This document shows, piece after piece, positions 44,257-52,932 of a stretch of DNA of 64,000 nt. The stretch's first letter is position 1. Each line of letters begins with the position of its first letter. The stretch comes from JACVRW01 sp963733885 (GTDB lineage: Bacteria; Actinomycetota; Thermoleophilia; Solirubrobacterales; Thermoleophilaceae): assembly GCA_963733885.1 (NCBI GenBank), contig CAVTES010000011.1, forward strand, positions 1-64,000. The letters run 5' to 3'. Below the pieces are notes generated by a model, which made no database searches, had not been told where the DNA came from, and saw only the letters and a program-made list of their open reading frames with translations. A program made the position numbers and the translations under genes.

Positions 44257-44762
44257 TGGACGGAACCCTGGAGACGATCGACGGGCGCCCTGCGCTGCGC
44301 TTCGAGCGCCGGCTCGCTCACTCCGTCGAGCGGGTATGGCGTGCCGTCAGCGATCCCGCTGAGCTTGAGCGCTGGTTTCCCGCCGCGGCCGACTGGACCC
44401 CCGCCGCCGGCGAGAGCTTCGAGGCCGGCGGGGCGACCGGGGAGGTGACCGAGGTCGACGCACCGCACCGCCTCGCCTGGACCTTCAACGGCGAGCGATA
44501 CAGCTTCGAGCTGGCCGCCCACGAAGGCGGGTGCCTGCTCGTCTTCACTCACGTCTTCGACGACCACACGCTCGCCGCGCAGACCGCGACGGGCTGGGAG
44601 GCCTACTTCTCGCGGCTCGAGCCTCACCTCGCCGGCGGCTTTCTATCCGAAGAGGAGGCACACGAGCCCTGGGAGGAACTACACGAGCGCTACGCGGAGC
44701 GCTTCGGGGTGGATCCCACCCCGGGCCGACGCTTCATCGCCGCCCAGCGCGCCGGCCGGTGA
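44253..44762 (+). CDS. SRPBCC/AHSA1-domain protein (module 1)
   Basis: A 169-residue START-like protein with the SRPBCC fold. FERRLAHSVERVWRAVSDPA with ELERWFPA is the classic AHSA1 start, WTFNGERYSFELAAHEGGCL and LVFTHVFDDHTLAAQTATGW the strands and last helix that form a hydrophobic cavity. Overlaps the ArsR stop (ATGA). The pair is common in actinobacteria; what the cavity binds is not known. Confidence 0.92.
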   Translation: MMDGTLETIDGRPALRFERRLAHSVERVWRAVSDPAELERWFPAAADWTPAAGESFEAGGATGEVTEVDAPHRLAWTFNGERYSFELAAHEGGCLLVFTHVFDDHTLAAQTATGWEAYFSRLEPHLAGGFLSEEEAHEPWEELHERYAERFGVDPTPGRRFIAAQRAGR

Positions 44763-44825
44763 CACTCAAACAAACACCACCGCACAGCGCGTCGTCACGG
44801 TGGACGGCGGCTCGGTGCTCGTCTG

Positions 44826-45608
44826 ATGTCGAAGGTGCTGGTTACGGGCTCGGCCGACGGGCTGGGCCGTGAGGCCGCCAGACAGCTCGTCCGCGCTGGT
44901 CACGAGGTCGTCCTGCACGGTCGCGATCAGGCGCGGGCGCGCGAGGCGATGGCCGGGGTTCCGGGGGCGGTCGCAGCTCTTCCCGGCGACCTTGCCTCGA
45001 TCAGCCGGACACGGGAGCTGGCAGACCGGATCAACGCCGCCGGCCGCTTCGACGCCATCATCCACAACGCGGGCCTCGGCTACCGCGAGCCGTACCGGCT
45101 CGAGACCGAGGACGGCTTGGAGCACGTCTTCCAGACCAACGTCCTGGCGCCGTACCTGTTGACTGCGCGCGTGCACCGCCCGGCGCGGCTCATCTACCTG
45201 AGCTCAGGCGTGCACCGGTCAGGTGATCCAGACCTCGCGGACCTGCAGTGGGAGCATCGACGTTGGAACGGCTATCAGGCCTACGCCGATTCAAAGCTCT
45301 TCGACGCGGTGCTCAGCGCCGCGGTCGCTCGCCTATGGCGGGACGTCGTCGCCACGTCGGTGGATCCTGGCTGGGTGAGGACGAGGATGGGCGGGCCCGG
45401 GGCGCCCGGCGAGATCGGTCCGGGAGCCGAGACGCAGGTCTGGCTCGCTACGAGCAACAACCCGCTGGCCCTGCAAAGCGGCCTCCACTTCTACCACCGG
45501 ACGCCGCACGAAACGCACCCGGCGGTGGCCGACCCCAGCGTCCAGAACCGCCTACTCGCCGTCTGCCACGAGCTCGCGGGCGAGGCGATCACCGACTCGA
45601 GGCGATAA
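44826..45608 (+). CDS. Short-chain dehydrogenase/reductase
   Basis: A 260-residue SDR. Nucleotide loop VTGSADGLGREAARQLVRAG (TGxxxGxG), IIHNAGLGYREPY at residues 78-90, the serine in LIYLSSGVH near 126 and the catalytic YADSK at 153-157. DPGWVRTRMGG after the catalytic strand is typical for NADP enzymes. ATG 44826 lies 64 bases after the AHSA1 stop, so it may belong to the ArsR operon. The substrate is unknown. Confidence 0.93.
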   Translation: MSKVLVTGSADGLGREAARQLVRAGHEVVLHGRDQARAREAMAGVPGAVAALPGDLASISRTRELADRINAAGRFDAIIHNAGLGYREPYRLETEDGLEHVFQTNVLAPYLLTARVHRPARLIYLSSGVHRSGDPDLADLQWEHRRWNGYQAYADSKLFDAVLSAAVARLWRDVVATSVDPGWVRTRMGGPGAPGEIGPGAETQVWLATSNNPLALQSGLHFYHRTPHETHPAVADPSVQNRLLAVCHELAGEAITDSRR

Positions 45609-46118
45609 CAGTCGAAGGAGTCAAGAATGCCTGACATCACCGCCAACCCCGATGAGACCTCACCCTTCTCACCGCCTGGGCGGAAGCCGTGGTCGAGGCC
45701 GTGAGCCATGCGCCAGAGCGCACCGCGGAGGTGGTTGCCGACGCCCCGGTGGCGCATGAGACGCCTCCTTTGAGATTCGCTCGCACGAGGGAGCGCTGCG
45801 CGGCGGAGGGCCAGCTCTCGCCGAGCACCCGGCGTCGCTCTGGGGGCGCCGACACGAGCGTGTGGGCGACGCCTGCATCTGGGAGCGTCGGCGTCGCCGA
45901 GTGCAGCCTCCTCCTAATGGGTCGTCCGTGTCAACCAGACGCGCTTGTTGCACCGTCTTGGTGTAGCTTCGCGGCCAGCACCTCCACCCGGGCGGTGGCG
46001 GCGATCTTGGAGGCCTTCAGCCGCGCCGTCCCGACCCCCGCCGACCACCACTGTCGCTCGGCACGCAGCGCGTGACGTCGCGCGCGGGAAACTGTAGGGT
46101 CGGGTCGTAGCGCAACCG
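45609..46118. other. No convincing gene
   Basis: A 510-base gap. ATG 45627 (after AGGAG) opens a 25-codon reading, MPDITANPDETSPFSPPGRK, and another frame continues LTLLTAWAEAVVEAVSHAPE, so a small gene broken by an indel is possible. Between 45950 and 46070 the minus strand has a helix-like stretch (LKASKIAATARVEVLAAKLH) of unknown origin. Neither can be named. Confidence 0.35.
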
Positions 46119-48872
46119 ATGCGGAGAAGCGTCATGCGAGGTCCGCGCAGGGTCACAGCGCTGGTCGTAACCGTGCTTGCCGCGGTCATAGCGGCCCCGG
46201 CAGTGGGGCAGGGAGAGGGAGCGGCCTGGCACAGCGTGCGGGCTCCGGTGACCGACGAGACCTTCTACTTCGTCATGACGGACCGGTTCGAGAACGGCTC
46301 GAGCGCGAACGACCGGGGCGGCCTGAGGCCGGACCCGCTCATCTCCGGCTACGACCCGACTGCCCGCGGCTTCTACCACGGCGGCGACTTGAAGGGCCTG
46401 CTCCAACGTCTCGACTACATCAAGGGGCTCGGCACGACCGCTCTCTGGCTGACGCCCACCTTCAAGAACAAGCCAGTGCAGCTCGAAGACGGCCCGTCGG
46501 CCGGGTACCACGGCTACTGGATCACCGACTTCACGCAGGTCGACCCGCATCTGGGCAACAACCAGGAGCTGCGCGTGCTCGTGCAGGCCGCACACGCGCG
46601 CGGGATGAAGGTGTTCTTCGACATCATCACGAACCACACCGCGGACGTCATCGACTACCGCCAGGCCAGGCGTCCGGGCTACGTCTCAAAGGACGAGTCC
46701 CCCTACCGCACCGCCTTGGGCAACCCCTTCGACGATCGCGACTTCGCCAGCGGGGGCATCTTCCCGCTCCTCGACGCCGAGACGAGCTTCCCTTACACGC
46801 CGTTCAACCCGCCCGGGAGTGAGACGCTGAAGGTGCCGGCTTGGCTCAACGAGGTCGAGCTGTACCACAACCGCGGCAACACGACTTTCGTCGGCGAGGA
46901 CTCCTACTACGGCGACTTCTTCGGCCTCGACGACCTGTTCACCGAGCATCCCCGCGTGGTCAACGGCCTGATCGACGTCTACAAGACCTGGATCGCCGAC
47001 TTCGGGATCGACGGCTTTCGCATCGACACGATGAGACACGTCAACGACGAGTTCTGGCAGCGGTTCGCGCCCGAGGTTCTGCGCTTCGCGCGGGACGCCG
47101 GCAAGCGCGAGTTCTTCATGTTCGGCGAGGTGTTCGACCTGAGCCGGCCGTTCACGTCGCACTTCACCACGCATGATCGGGTGCAGGCCGTGCTCGACTT
47201 CCCGTTCCTGGCAGCCGCCGAGGGGTTCGCGGCGGGCTCCGGCCCGACCGACGAACTGCGTGACCTCTTTCTGGCCGACGACTGGTACACGGACGCGGAC
47301 TCGAACGTCTACCAGCTGCCCACGTTCCTCGGGAACCATGACGTGGGCCGGATCGGGCTGTTCATCAGGGACGCGAACGAGGGCGCGTCCGATGCCGAGG
47401 TGCTCGCCCGAGACCGCCTCGCGCACGAGCTGATGTACCTCTCGCGCGGCAACCCGGTTGTCTACTACGGCGACGAGCAGGGCTTTGTCGGCGACGGCGG
47501 CGACCAACTCGCCCGCCAAGACATGTTCCGCAGCCGGGTGGCGGAGTACAACGACGACGATCTGATCGGTACCGACGCTACGACCAAGCAGTCGAACTTC
47601 GTCACGACCCACCCGCTCTACCGGGCGATCGCGGCCCTCGCGGAGCTCAGGCGTGAGCACTCGGCGCTGCGCGACGGCGCCCACCAGCACCGCTACTCGA
47701 CCGACGGGCCCGGCATCTACGCGTTCTCGCGGCTGGATCGCCGCGAGCAGCGCGAGTATGTCGTGGCACTCAACAACTCCGAGTCCGCGCAGACCGCCGC
47801 GATCCCGACCTACGCGGCGCGCGCGGACTTTGCTCGGATCTACGGCGACGGCGCTGGGGGCCTGCAGACCGACGCTCAGCGCCGGCTGACGGTATCGGTT
47901 CCGCCGCTGTCGGCCGTCGTCTACAGGGCGGTCGAGCGGCTGCCCGGGAGCCCGTCCGCGCCGCGTACGTCGCTGACTCTTCCGGCCGGCCCGCACCGCG
48001 ACCGCATCGAGGTCGGCGCCCACGTGGACGGCGACTCGTTCTACGAGGTCACCTTCCTCGCCCGGACACGCCAAGATGCCGACTGGCAGGCGATCGGGAC
48101 GGACGACACCGCGCCCTACCGCGTCTTCCACGACGTCTCCGACCTCGACCCCGGTACGCGGATCGAGTACAGGGCGGCCGCTCTGGACAACCGCGGACAC
48201 ACGCGCACCAGCGCGGTGCACTCGCTTGGCGTCGCCCCGCCGTCGATCGAGATCCAGACCCCGGCGGAGGGCGCCATGGTGCGCGCCCGCGCGGAGATCG
48301 GCGCCGCCGTCGTGCCCGAGCACAGCGACGACGTCGTCAGCTTCCAGCGCCGGCTCGCCGCCGGCGCATGGACGCCGTTCGCCGCCGACTCTTCATCGCC
48401 CTCGCCGTACAAGGCGTTCGACGACATCGCCGCGCTCGGCCTGACGGAGGGCACGCCGATCCAGTACCGGGCGGTGCTCACCTACGACGGGCGACACACG
48501 GTGACCAGCGCCGTCCGAACGGTCGAGGTCGCTCCACCGTCGTTGACCATCGCGACCGTGCATTACCGCCGGCCGGCGGCCGACTGGGACAGCTGGGGCT
48601 TGCACCTGTGGGGCGACGCGATCGCCGACGGTGTGGCCACGGATTGGCTTCTTCCGCGCCAGCCCACGAGCTTCGACGCTTTCGGCGCCGCCTTCGAGAT
48701 CCCGCTCAAGGACGACAGCAAGCCGGTGAACTTCATCGTCCATACGCCCGGCGGGGACAGCGTGCCGACCACCCGCGAACCGGGCGGCGACCGCTCGTTT
48801 GTCCCGCTCGATCACCCGCAGATCTGGCTGCTCCAGGGGGACCCAACGGTGTATTTCACGCCTCCCGGGTAA
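46119..48872 (+). CDS. Secreted GH13 alpha-amylase with C-terminal accessory domains
   Basis: A 917-residue exported glycoside hydrolase. The signal peptide is ALVVTVLAAVIAAPAVGQ. The GH13 barrel begins TFYFVMTDRFENGSSANDRG; conserved regions are FFDIITNHTADV (I), GFRIDTMRHVN with the nucleophile Asp near residue 302 (II), FFMFGEVFD with the acid Glu near 335 (III), and LGNHDVGR near 406 (IV). A small C-domain, two Ig/fibronectin-like repeats (about 625-800), and a final PUD/CBM41-like domain (VHYRRPAADWDSWGLHLWGD) follow. The latter is usual in pullulanases. It would degrade starch or pullulan outside the cell. A second ATG at 46134 (GGAGAAG upstream) is an equally good start. Confidence 0.93.
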   Translation: MRRSVMRGPRRVTALVVTVLAAVIAAPAVGQGEGAAWHSVRAPVTDETFYFVMTDRFENGSSANDRGGLRPDPLISGYDPTARGFYHGGDLKGLLQRLDYIKGLGTTALWLTPTFKNKPVQLEDGPSAGYHGYWITDFTQVDPHLGNNQELRVLVQAAHARGMKVFFDIITNHTADVIDYRQARRPGYVSKDESPYRTALGNPFDDRDFASGGIFPLLDAETSFPYTPFNPPGSETLKVPAWLNEVELYHNRGNTTFVGEDSYYGDFFGLDDLFTEHPRVVNGLIDVYKTWIADFGIDGFRIDTMRHVNDEFWQRFAPEVLRFARDAGKREFFMFGEVFDLSRPFTSHFTTHDRVQAVLDFPFLAAAEGFAAGSGPTDELRDLFLADDWYTDADSNVYQLPTFLGNHDVGRIGLFIRDANEGASDAEVLARDRLAHELMYLSRGNPVVYYGDEQGFVGDGGDQLARQDMFRSRVAEYNDDDLIGTDATTKQSNFVTTHPLYRAIAALAELRREHSALRDGAHQHRYSTDGPGIYAFSRLDRREQREYVVALNNSESAQTAAIPTYAARADFARIYGDGAGGLQTDAQRRLTVSVPPLSAVVYRAVERLPGSPSAPRTSLTLPAGPHRDRIEVGAHVDGDSFYEVTFLARTRQDADWQAIGTDDTAPYRVFHDVSDLDPGTRIEYRAAALDNRGHTRTSAVHSLGVAPPSIEIQTPAEGAMVRARAEIGAAVVPEHSDDVVSFQRRLAAGAWTPFAADSSSPSPYKAFDDIAALGLTEGTPIQYRAVLTYDGRHTVTSAVRTVEVAPPSLTIATVHYRRPAADWDSWGLHLWGDAIADGVATDWLLPRQPTSFDAFGAAFEIPLKDDSKPVNFIVHTPGGDSVPTTREPGGDRSFVPLDHPQIWLLQGDPTVYFTPPG

Positions 48873-49031
48873 GCGCCCGTCGAGAGCAATCTCCCCCCCA
48901 CCCCGCACTCAGGAGCGAATGCGCTGCAGCCTCCGTGGGAATCGACGAGGGGAGGCGATCGGGGTGGGTCACCGGGCGACGTTTGACCCAAAATCCTTGT
49001 GTGGCAGCTGTTTCGCCCACATACTCGCGCG

Positions 49032-49157
49032 GTGGAGTCGCCGCTGGCCCGACGGGGTCTTCTCCTGTCCGCTTGTGCCGCCTTGCTGGTAATTCTCGCG
49101 CCTTCCGGCGCGTCCGCAGCGACCGTGCACCAGGACCGCATCACCTTGGCGCCGTGA
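49032..49157 (+). CDS. Signal-peptide-only small ORF
   Basis: A 41-codon ORF from GTG 49032: an export signal (ARRGLLLSACAALLVILAPS, then GASAAT) and only about ten residues after the cleavage site. It may be the 5' stub of a secreted protein whose body is gone, or a false ORF in GC-rich DNA. Confidence 0.35.
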   Translation: MESPLARRGLLLSACAALLVILAPSGASAATVHQDRITLAP

Positions 49158-49205
49158 TCTGTCGAGAGGAAGCCTCCTGGGGGAGCGCGCCCGGTCGAAC
49201 GCGCG

Positions 49206-50102
49206 ATGAACCGTTCGGCGGCGGACCCCGAGCTTGCCGCATCCGCGCGGATCGGAGAGGCTAGGTCGATGTATCCCACGTTTGCTTCCGTCATCGGCGA
49301 AGCGTGGGGCAGCCTGGACGAACGCCGGTTCCTCCTTCTCACGTTGATCGGGTTCGTGTGTGCGTTCGGGTTCATCCGTCTTTCCACCCGCCTGATGCGC
49401 AGTCCGCGCGTGCCGTGGTGGCCGGGCAGCGTCGTGTCCGAGAGCGGCGTGCATGTGCACCACCTCTTCTTCGGGATCGTGCTCATGATGGTGGCCGGTG
49501 GCCTTAGCTTCGCGGCAGGAGAGACCGACGGCCCCTGGTACGCGATCTACGCCGTGCTGTTCGGCATCGGCCTCGGCCTCGCCATCGACGAGTACGCCCT
49601 GTGGCTCCACCTCGACGATGTCTACTGGTCCCGCGAGGGCCGCAGCTCAATCGACGCGACGCTCGTCGCCCTGGGCTTATTCGGGTTCGTACTGCTCGCG
49701 TTCGTGCCCGCGCGGCTCGACGACGATTCGCCCGCCGTCCTAGCGACCACCGTGATCGCGGCGACGTGGCACTTCGGCTGGGTGCTGATCGCCGCCGCCA
49801 AAAACCGGCTCGTGCACGCCCTGTTCGGCTTCTTCCTACCCGGGCTCGCCGTCTACGCGGGGCTGCGGCTCGCCAAGCCGCGCTCGGTCTGGGCAAAGCG
49901 CTTCTACGGTGAGCGCCGCCCGGCCAAGCAGGCGCGTGCCGAGCAGCGGTTCCGGGCCGGCCGCCTGACCGATCGGTGCAAGGAGCGCCTGCGCGACGCG
50001 ATCGGTGGCGTCACGGAGGAGGAGTACCAGGCGCGACTTGCGGCGGCCTCGCCGCCGACAAGCTCAACGACAGTCGCGCCAGCTCCGGAGCGATCGCCTT
50101 AA
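49206..50102 (+). CDS. Integral membrane protein of unknown function
   Basis: A 298-residue membrane protein with about six helices: FLLLTLIGFVCAFGFIRLS, HHLFFGIVLMMVAGGLSFAA, YAIYAVLFGIGLGLAIDEYA, TLVALGLFGFVLLAFVP, LATTVIAATWHFGWVLIAAA and LFGFFLPGLAVYAGLRL. The motifs SGVHVHHLFFGI and LAIDEYALWLHLDDVYW carry His and acidic residues inside the helices, suggesting a metal or cofactor site. The C-terminal tail is long and basic, then Pro/Ser rich. Similar proteins are known in actinobacteria as 'integral membrane protein' without function. An in-frame ATG at 49269 is another possible start. Confidence 0.75.
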   Translation: MNRSAADPELAASARIGEARSMYPTFASVIGEAWGSLDERRFLLLTLIGFVCAFGFIRLSTRLMRSPRVPWWPGSVVSESGVHVHHLFFGIVLMMVAGGLSFAAGETDGPWYAIYAVLFGIGLGLAIDEYALWLHLDDVYWSREGRSSIDATLVALGLFGFVLLAFVPARLDDDSPAVLATTVIAATWHFGWVLIAAAKNRLVHALFGFFLPGLAVYAGLRLAKPRSVWAKRFYGERRPAKQARAEQRFRAGRLTDRCKERLRDAIGGVTEEEYQARLAAASPPTSSTTVAPAPERSP

Positions 50103-50176
50103 TCGAAATGAGATCGAGGAGGTCGCTCCCCCACCGGCGCACTCGCTCGGGCCCGCGATATCGCGTGACCCGCTGG

Positions 50177-50359
50177 CTAGCGGCATTCCATGCGACTCAG
50201 CACTGAGGCGGGGCAGGGCCAGACCACGACGTAGCCGCCCAGCACCGCTGGGCCGGCCAGACTCGCGGTAGCTGCTGGGTACCCATTGGGTACCCAGCCC
50301 CCCGTGATCTCCCGGAAAATACCGGGAAGGCTGGTGGGCCGCAGGTTCCGAGAAGCCAT
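50177..50359 (-). CDS. Small protein downstream of ArsR-AHSA1 module 2
   Basis: A 60-residue ORF with a strong ribosome site: AAAGGAGGAACGCG before ATG 50359. MASRNLRPTSLPGIFREITG is followed by a hydrophobic stretch (ASLAGPAVLGGYVVVW) that could be a membrane helix. It begins 18 bases after the AHSA1 stop, so it is probably the third gene of that operon. No family is recognised. Confidence 0.6.
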   Translation of the reverse strand: MASRNLRPTSLPGIFREITGGWVPNGYPAATASLAGPAVLGGYVVVWPCPASVLSRMECR

Positions 50360-50377
50360 CGCGTTCCTCCTTTCGAG

Positions 50378-50857
50378 TTAGGCTTCGAGCTGCTGGGCGA
50401 ATCTGTGGAGGTAGAGCGGCCAGCCCTGGTCTCCGCTCACGCCGTCGCGCCCGGCTTCCCACCCCTCGCCGTGGCGGTCGAGGTTGCGGTGCTCTAGTTC
50501 GATACGCGTGCGGTCAGGCGACTCGGCGGTGAAGCGCACCTCCACCTCGCTGGTCCTGTCGGGATCGGTCTCGATCTGCCACTGCGGGCTGATGTCCCAG
50601 CTGAAGACCACCCGGTCCGGTGGCTCGAAGGCGAGCACGCGCGCCCAGCGGCATTCGCTGCCGTCGACGCCGCGGTCGTAGATGTTGCCTCCCACGTGCG
50701 TCTCGAAGACCGTCTCGGCGATCTCGACCTTGAGCAGGTTGTGCTCGCGTGGCTTGAAGCTGCCGAAGCCGGCGGTGAAGACCGAGAAGGCGCGCTCGAT
50801 CGGCGCTTCCACGATGATCGAGTGCCGGGTTGCGGTGTCTGATGCCTGGGTGGTCAT
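50378..50857 (-). CDS. SRPBCC/AHSA1-domain protein (module 2)
   Basis: A 159-residue SRPBCC protein: RHSIIVEAPIERAFSVFTAG, FETHVGGNIYDRGVDGSECR with WARVLAFEPPDRVVFSWDI, and RIELEHRNLDRHGEGWEAGR as strands and last helix. DRGVDGSEC and the end GWPLYLHRFAQ are the marks of the long-strand AHSA1 subgroup. ATG 50857 overlaps the ArsR stop (ATGA). Not closely similar to the module 1 protein. Confidence 0.92.
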   Translation of the reverse strand: MTTQASDTATRHSIIVEAPIERAFSVFTAGFGSFKPREHNLLKVEIAETVFETHVGGNIYDRGVDGSECRWARVLAFEPPDRVVFSWDISPQWQIETDPDRTSEVEVRFTAESPDRTRIELEHRNLDRHGEGWEAGRDGVSGDQGWPLYLHRFAQQLEA

Positions 50858-51174
50858 CGGCTCTCCTTCGTCTGTTGCTCGACGGCGGCCTTGAAGCCGG
50901 CCAGGGCTTGGCCCCAGAAGTGGTCGAGATATCCGCGCAGCTCGGCCAACCCGTCGGGATGGAGTTGGTAGATGCGACGCGTCCCCTCGCGGCGGTCGAC
51001 GACCAGCCGGGCGTCCTTCAGGACCTTCAGGTGCTGGGAGACGGCGGGGCGGCTGACGGGTAGCTTGCTCGCGAGCTCACCGACCGCACTCGGACGATCG
51101 GCGAGGTGCTCGAAGATTGCCCGCCGGGTCGGGTCGCCCAGGGCTGTCAGCGCGTCCGTTTGGTAAGCCACCAC
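50854..51174 (-). CDS. ArsR-family transcriptional regulator (module 2)
   Basis: A 106-residue winged-helix regulator: DALTALGDPTRRAIFEHLAD, VSRPAVSQHLKVLKDARLVV and DRREGTRRIYQLHPDGLAEL. The end (FWGQALAGFKAAVEQQTK) is the dimer helix. No cysteines, so it is again the metal-free group. Starts at GTG 51174 (or GTG 51171); a perfect palindrome begins six bases upstream, which leaves little or no leader. Confidence 0.93.
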   Translation of the reverse strand: MVAYQTDALTALGDPTRRAIFEHLADRPSAVGELASKLPVSRPAVSQHLKVLKDARLVVDRREGTRRIYQLHPDGLAELRGYLDHFWGQALAGFKAAVEQQTKESR

Positions 51175-51179
51175 GAACG

Positions 51180-51195
51180 GTAAGTTACTACTTAC
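51180..51195. promoter_or_regulatory. Palindromic operator before ArsR gene (module 2)
   Basis: GTAAGT-TACT-ACTTAC is a perfect 6-4-6 inverted repeat immediately upstream of the ArsR start at 51174. The half-site motif GGTAAG recurs at 51162. The likely autoregulatory site of the operon 51174-50177. Confidence 0.7.
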
Positions 51196-51501
51196 GGAAT
51201 GGTGATGTCAAGTATGTGCAGTTTCGCCTCGGTCGTGTCGCGGGCCGGGTGGCAGCCGCCGGCGACAGCGGGCCAGATGCCGCTGTGGTCCGAACGAGGG
51301 GATCGGCGAGCCTCTTCCTGAGCCCGCGCACCGTCGAGACGCCTGTCCGCCAGTCTTCCTCAAGCTCGGGCTGCGAGCGACGCCGGCCCTACCACCGCCG
51401 CGTCGTGGCGGTCCTCACCCTCCTACGCTCAAAAATGAGCGCCCCAGGATCGGCCGGGTCCAGTCCACTACCCCTTTGCCTGTGGGAGCGGCTCCGGTGT
51501 C
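51196..51501. other. No recognised gene
   Basis: About 306 bases between the ArsR operator and the end of the PIN gene. Open frames are artefacts of GC content. I see no RNA gene or repeat. Confidence 0.4.
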
Positions 51502-51879
51502 TCACACACGCACGACACGCACGCCGGGCAACTCGTCGAAGTCGGTGTCCTGCGTGTAGACCGGGACGTCGAGGGCGCGTGCCGTTGCGGCAATCAGCGA
51601 ATCGAGGATCTTGGGGCGGCGAGCCTGCCGGCGCGCCTCAGCGACGATCTCGGCGAACTCCCGCGCCACGGCGTCATCCACCGGGATGGCGTCCAGACCC
51701 TCGACCGCCGTCAGGGTGCGCATGCGCTGAGCGCGCACCGACGGGTTGGCCGCGACGAGCACCCCGATGCGAAGCTCGGCCACCGTCACGACCGAGACCC
51801 GCCCCTGCTCGGGCAGCCCGCCGAGCGCTTGGTCCTGCTCACGAGCGACGAAGACCGAAGTGTCGAGGATGCCGGTCAC
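51502..51879 (-). CDS. vapC: PIN-domain toxin (VapC)
   Basis: A 125-residue PIN ribonuclease: GILDTSVFVAREQDQALGG gives the first Asp, VVTVAELRIGVL the Glu, RPKILDSLIAATARALDVP the third and VYTQDTDFDELPGV the fourth acidic residue. Starts at ATG 51879 and overlaps the antitoxin stop by four bases. A different subfamily from the PIN toxin at 22856. Confidence 0.92.
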   Translation of the reverse strand: MTGILDTSVFVAREQDQALGGLPEQGRVSVVTVAELRIGVLVAANPSVRAQRMRTLTAVEGLDAIPVDDAVAREFAEIVAEARRQARRPKILDSLIAATARALDVPVYTQDTDFDELPGVRVVRV

Positions 51880-52130
51880 AGCTCGTCGATCGTCGCGCCG
51901 GCGGCAGCTTCCACGTCGGCGGCGAAGCCCCCGTCAAGCGGGGCTTCGCGAACAACCCGCCGAACCTCGTTCGGAGTCAGGTGATCCTTCCTGGCGGACA
52001 CTGGAACAAGGTCCGCCACCGCGCGGCCCCGCACAGTCACCCGAATGTGGCCTCCCGCTTCGACCTCGCGGAGGACCGCGCTGATGTTGTTGCGCAGCTC
52101 CCGCTGCGCGATCTCTCGCCTCGGCCGCAC
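51876..52130 (-). CDS. Phd/YefM-type antitoxin
   Basis: An antitoxin of about 84 residues: REIAQRELRNNISAVLREVE and AGGHIRVTVRGRAVADLVPV are the Phd/YefM DNA-binding fold; the tail (ADVEAAAGATIDEL) wraps the toxin. I prefer GTG 52130 over the ATG at 52166, because the extra residues of the longer form do not fit the family and because a palindrome, probably the operator, lies at 52135-52146, just in front. Confidence 0.87.
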   Translation of the reverse strand: MRPRREIAQRELRNNISAVLREVEAGGHIRVTVRGRAVADLVPVSARKDHLTPNEVRRVVREAPLDGGFAADVEAAAGATIDEL

Positions 52131-52134
52131 GGTT

Positions 52135-52146
52135 CTACAAATGTAG
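52135..52146. promoter_or_regulatory. Palindrome at the toxin-antitoxin start
   Basis: CTACA-AA-TGTAG, a perfect 5-2-5 inverted repeat four bases before the preferred GTG start of the antitoxin. Phd-type antitoxins repress their own promoter through short palindromes of this kind. Confidence 0.55.
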
Positions 52147-52231
52147 CAGTAGTACCGGACGAGCACCCAGGCAACCTGCGAGCGGCACAGTTTTCAACCG
52201 GTCTACTGCCGCATTCTGCGTCAGGCGAGAT

Positions 52232-52396
52232 TCAGCGGTCGGCTCCGGTGAGCAGGTCGCCGGGCTGGCCTGGACCTTGTGCCGCCGCGCGCTTCCGGGC
52301 GTCCTTCTTGGCCTTCTTCTCCAAGCGACGCTCGAGAAGCCTGCGTTCACGGTTGAGCTTTGCCATGGTCGTTTTTCTTTTGCCGCTTGAGGCCAT
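52232..52396 (-). CDS. Small basic protein
   Basis: A 54-residue, strongly basic protein: MASSGKRKTTMAKLNRERRL, then LERRLEKKAKKDARKRAAAQ and an end GDLLTGADR. A single charged helix. ATG 52396 follows TGGGAGGACAAGC. Such proteins are common in this group and may bind nucleic acid, but no function is known. It lies upstream of the Phd/VapC pair on the same strand. Confidence 0.7.
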   Translation of the reverse strand: MASSGKRKTTMAKLNRERRLLERRLEKKAKKDARKRAAAQGPGQPGDLLTGADR

Positions 52397-52503
52397 GCTT
52401 GTCCTCCCAAGTTGTGGAATTTCGAGCGCGTCGACGTCACGCACGCGCCAGACGACGGAGCGGCCGCGCATGGGCCCCTCCGTGACCCATCGAAGCCGTG
52501 GGC

Positions 52504-52707
52504 TTATAGCACCTGGACGTTCGCGGCCGCCGGGCCTTTCGTTCCCTGCTCGGCGTCGTAGCTCACCTTCGCGCCCTCGGCCAGCGACTTGAAGCCGCTG
52601 CCTTGAATCGCGTTGTGGTGCACGAACAAATCCTTGCCGGGGTCATCCGGTGTGATGAATCCGTAGCCCTTGTCGTCGTTGAACCACTTCACGGTTCCTG
52701 TGGCCAT
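52504..52707 (-). CDS. csp: Cold-shock protein (CspA family)
   Basis: A 67-residue single CSD protein binding single-stranded nucleic acid. RNP1 is DDKGYGFITPDD (K-G-Y/F-G-F-I), RNP2 is KDLFVHHNAIQG. Start ATGGCCACAGGAACC at 52707, with GGAGGGGGAAAAAG before it. It would melt RNA structure or regulate translation. Normal length. Confidence 0.96.
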   Translation of the reverse strand: MATGTVKWFNDDKGYGFITPDDPGKDLFVHHNAIQGSGFKSLAEGAKVSYDAEQGTKGPAAANVQVL

Positions 52708-52932
52708 CTTTTTCCCCCTCCGGGATGTGTGCACTGCGAGACGCGGAGGGTGCTCGAAGGCAACGACTGCGGAAACGCGGAACACGCCTATGGTCGAACG
52801 GATGCCCGACCCTTACGACGAGGATAGCGTCCCCGCCGCAGCCCCGCGGCGCGGCAGGCGACCGCGACGACGGAGTCGGAGTCCGGCTGGGAGCGGCGGA
52901 TGACGGGCCGGCCGACCGCCGCTGTCACGCCC

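Noticed and set aside
46686..48323. 545-codon minus-strand ORF in the amylase gene
   Set aside because: Antisense shadow of GH13; no start signal.
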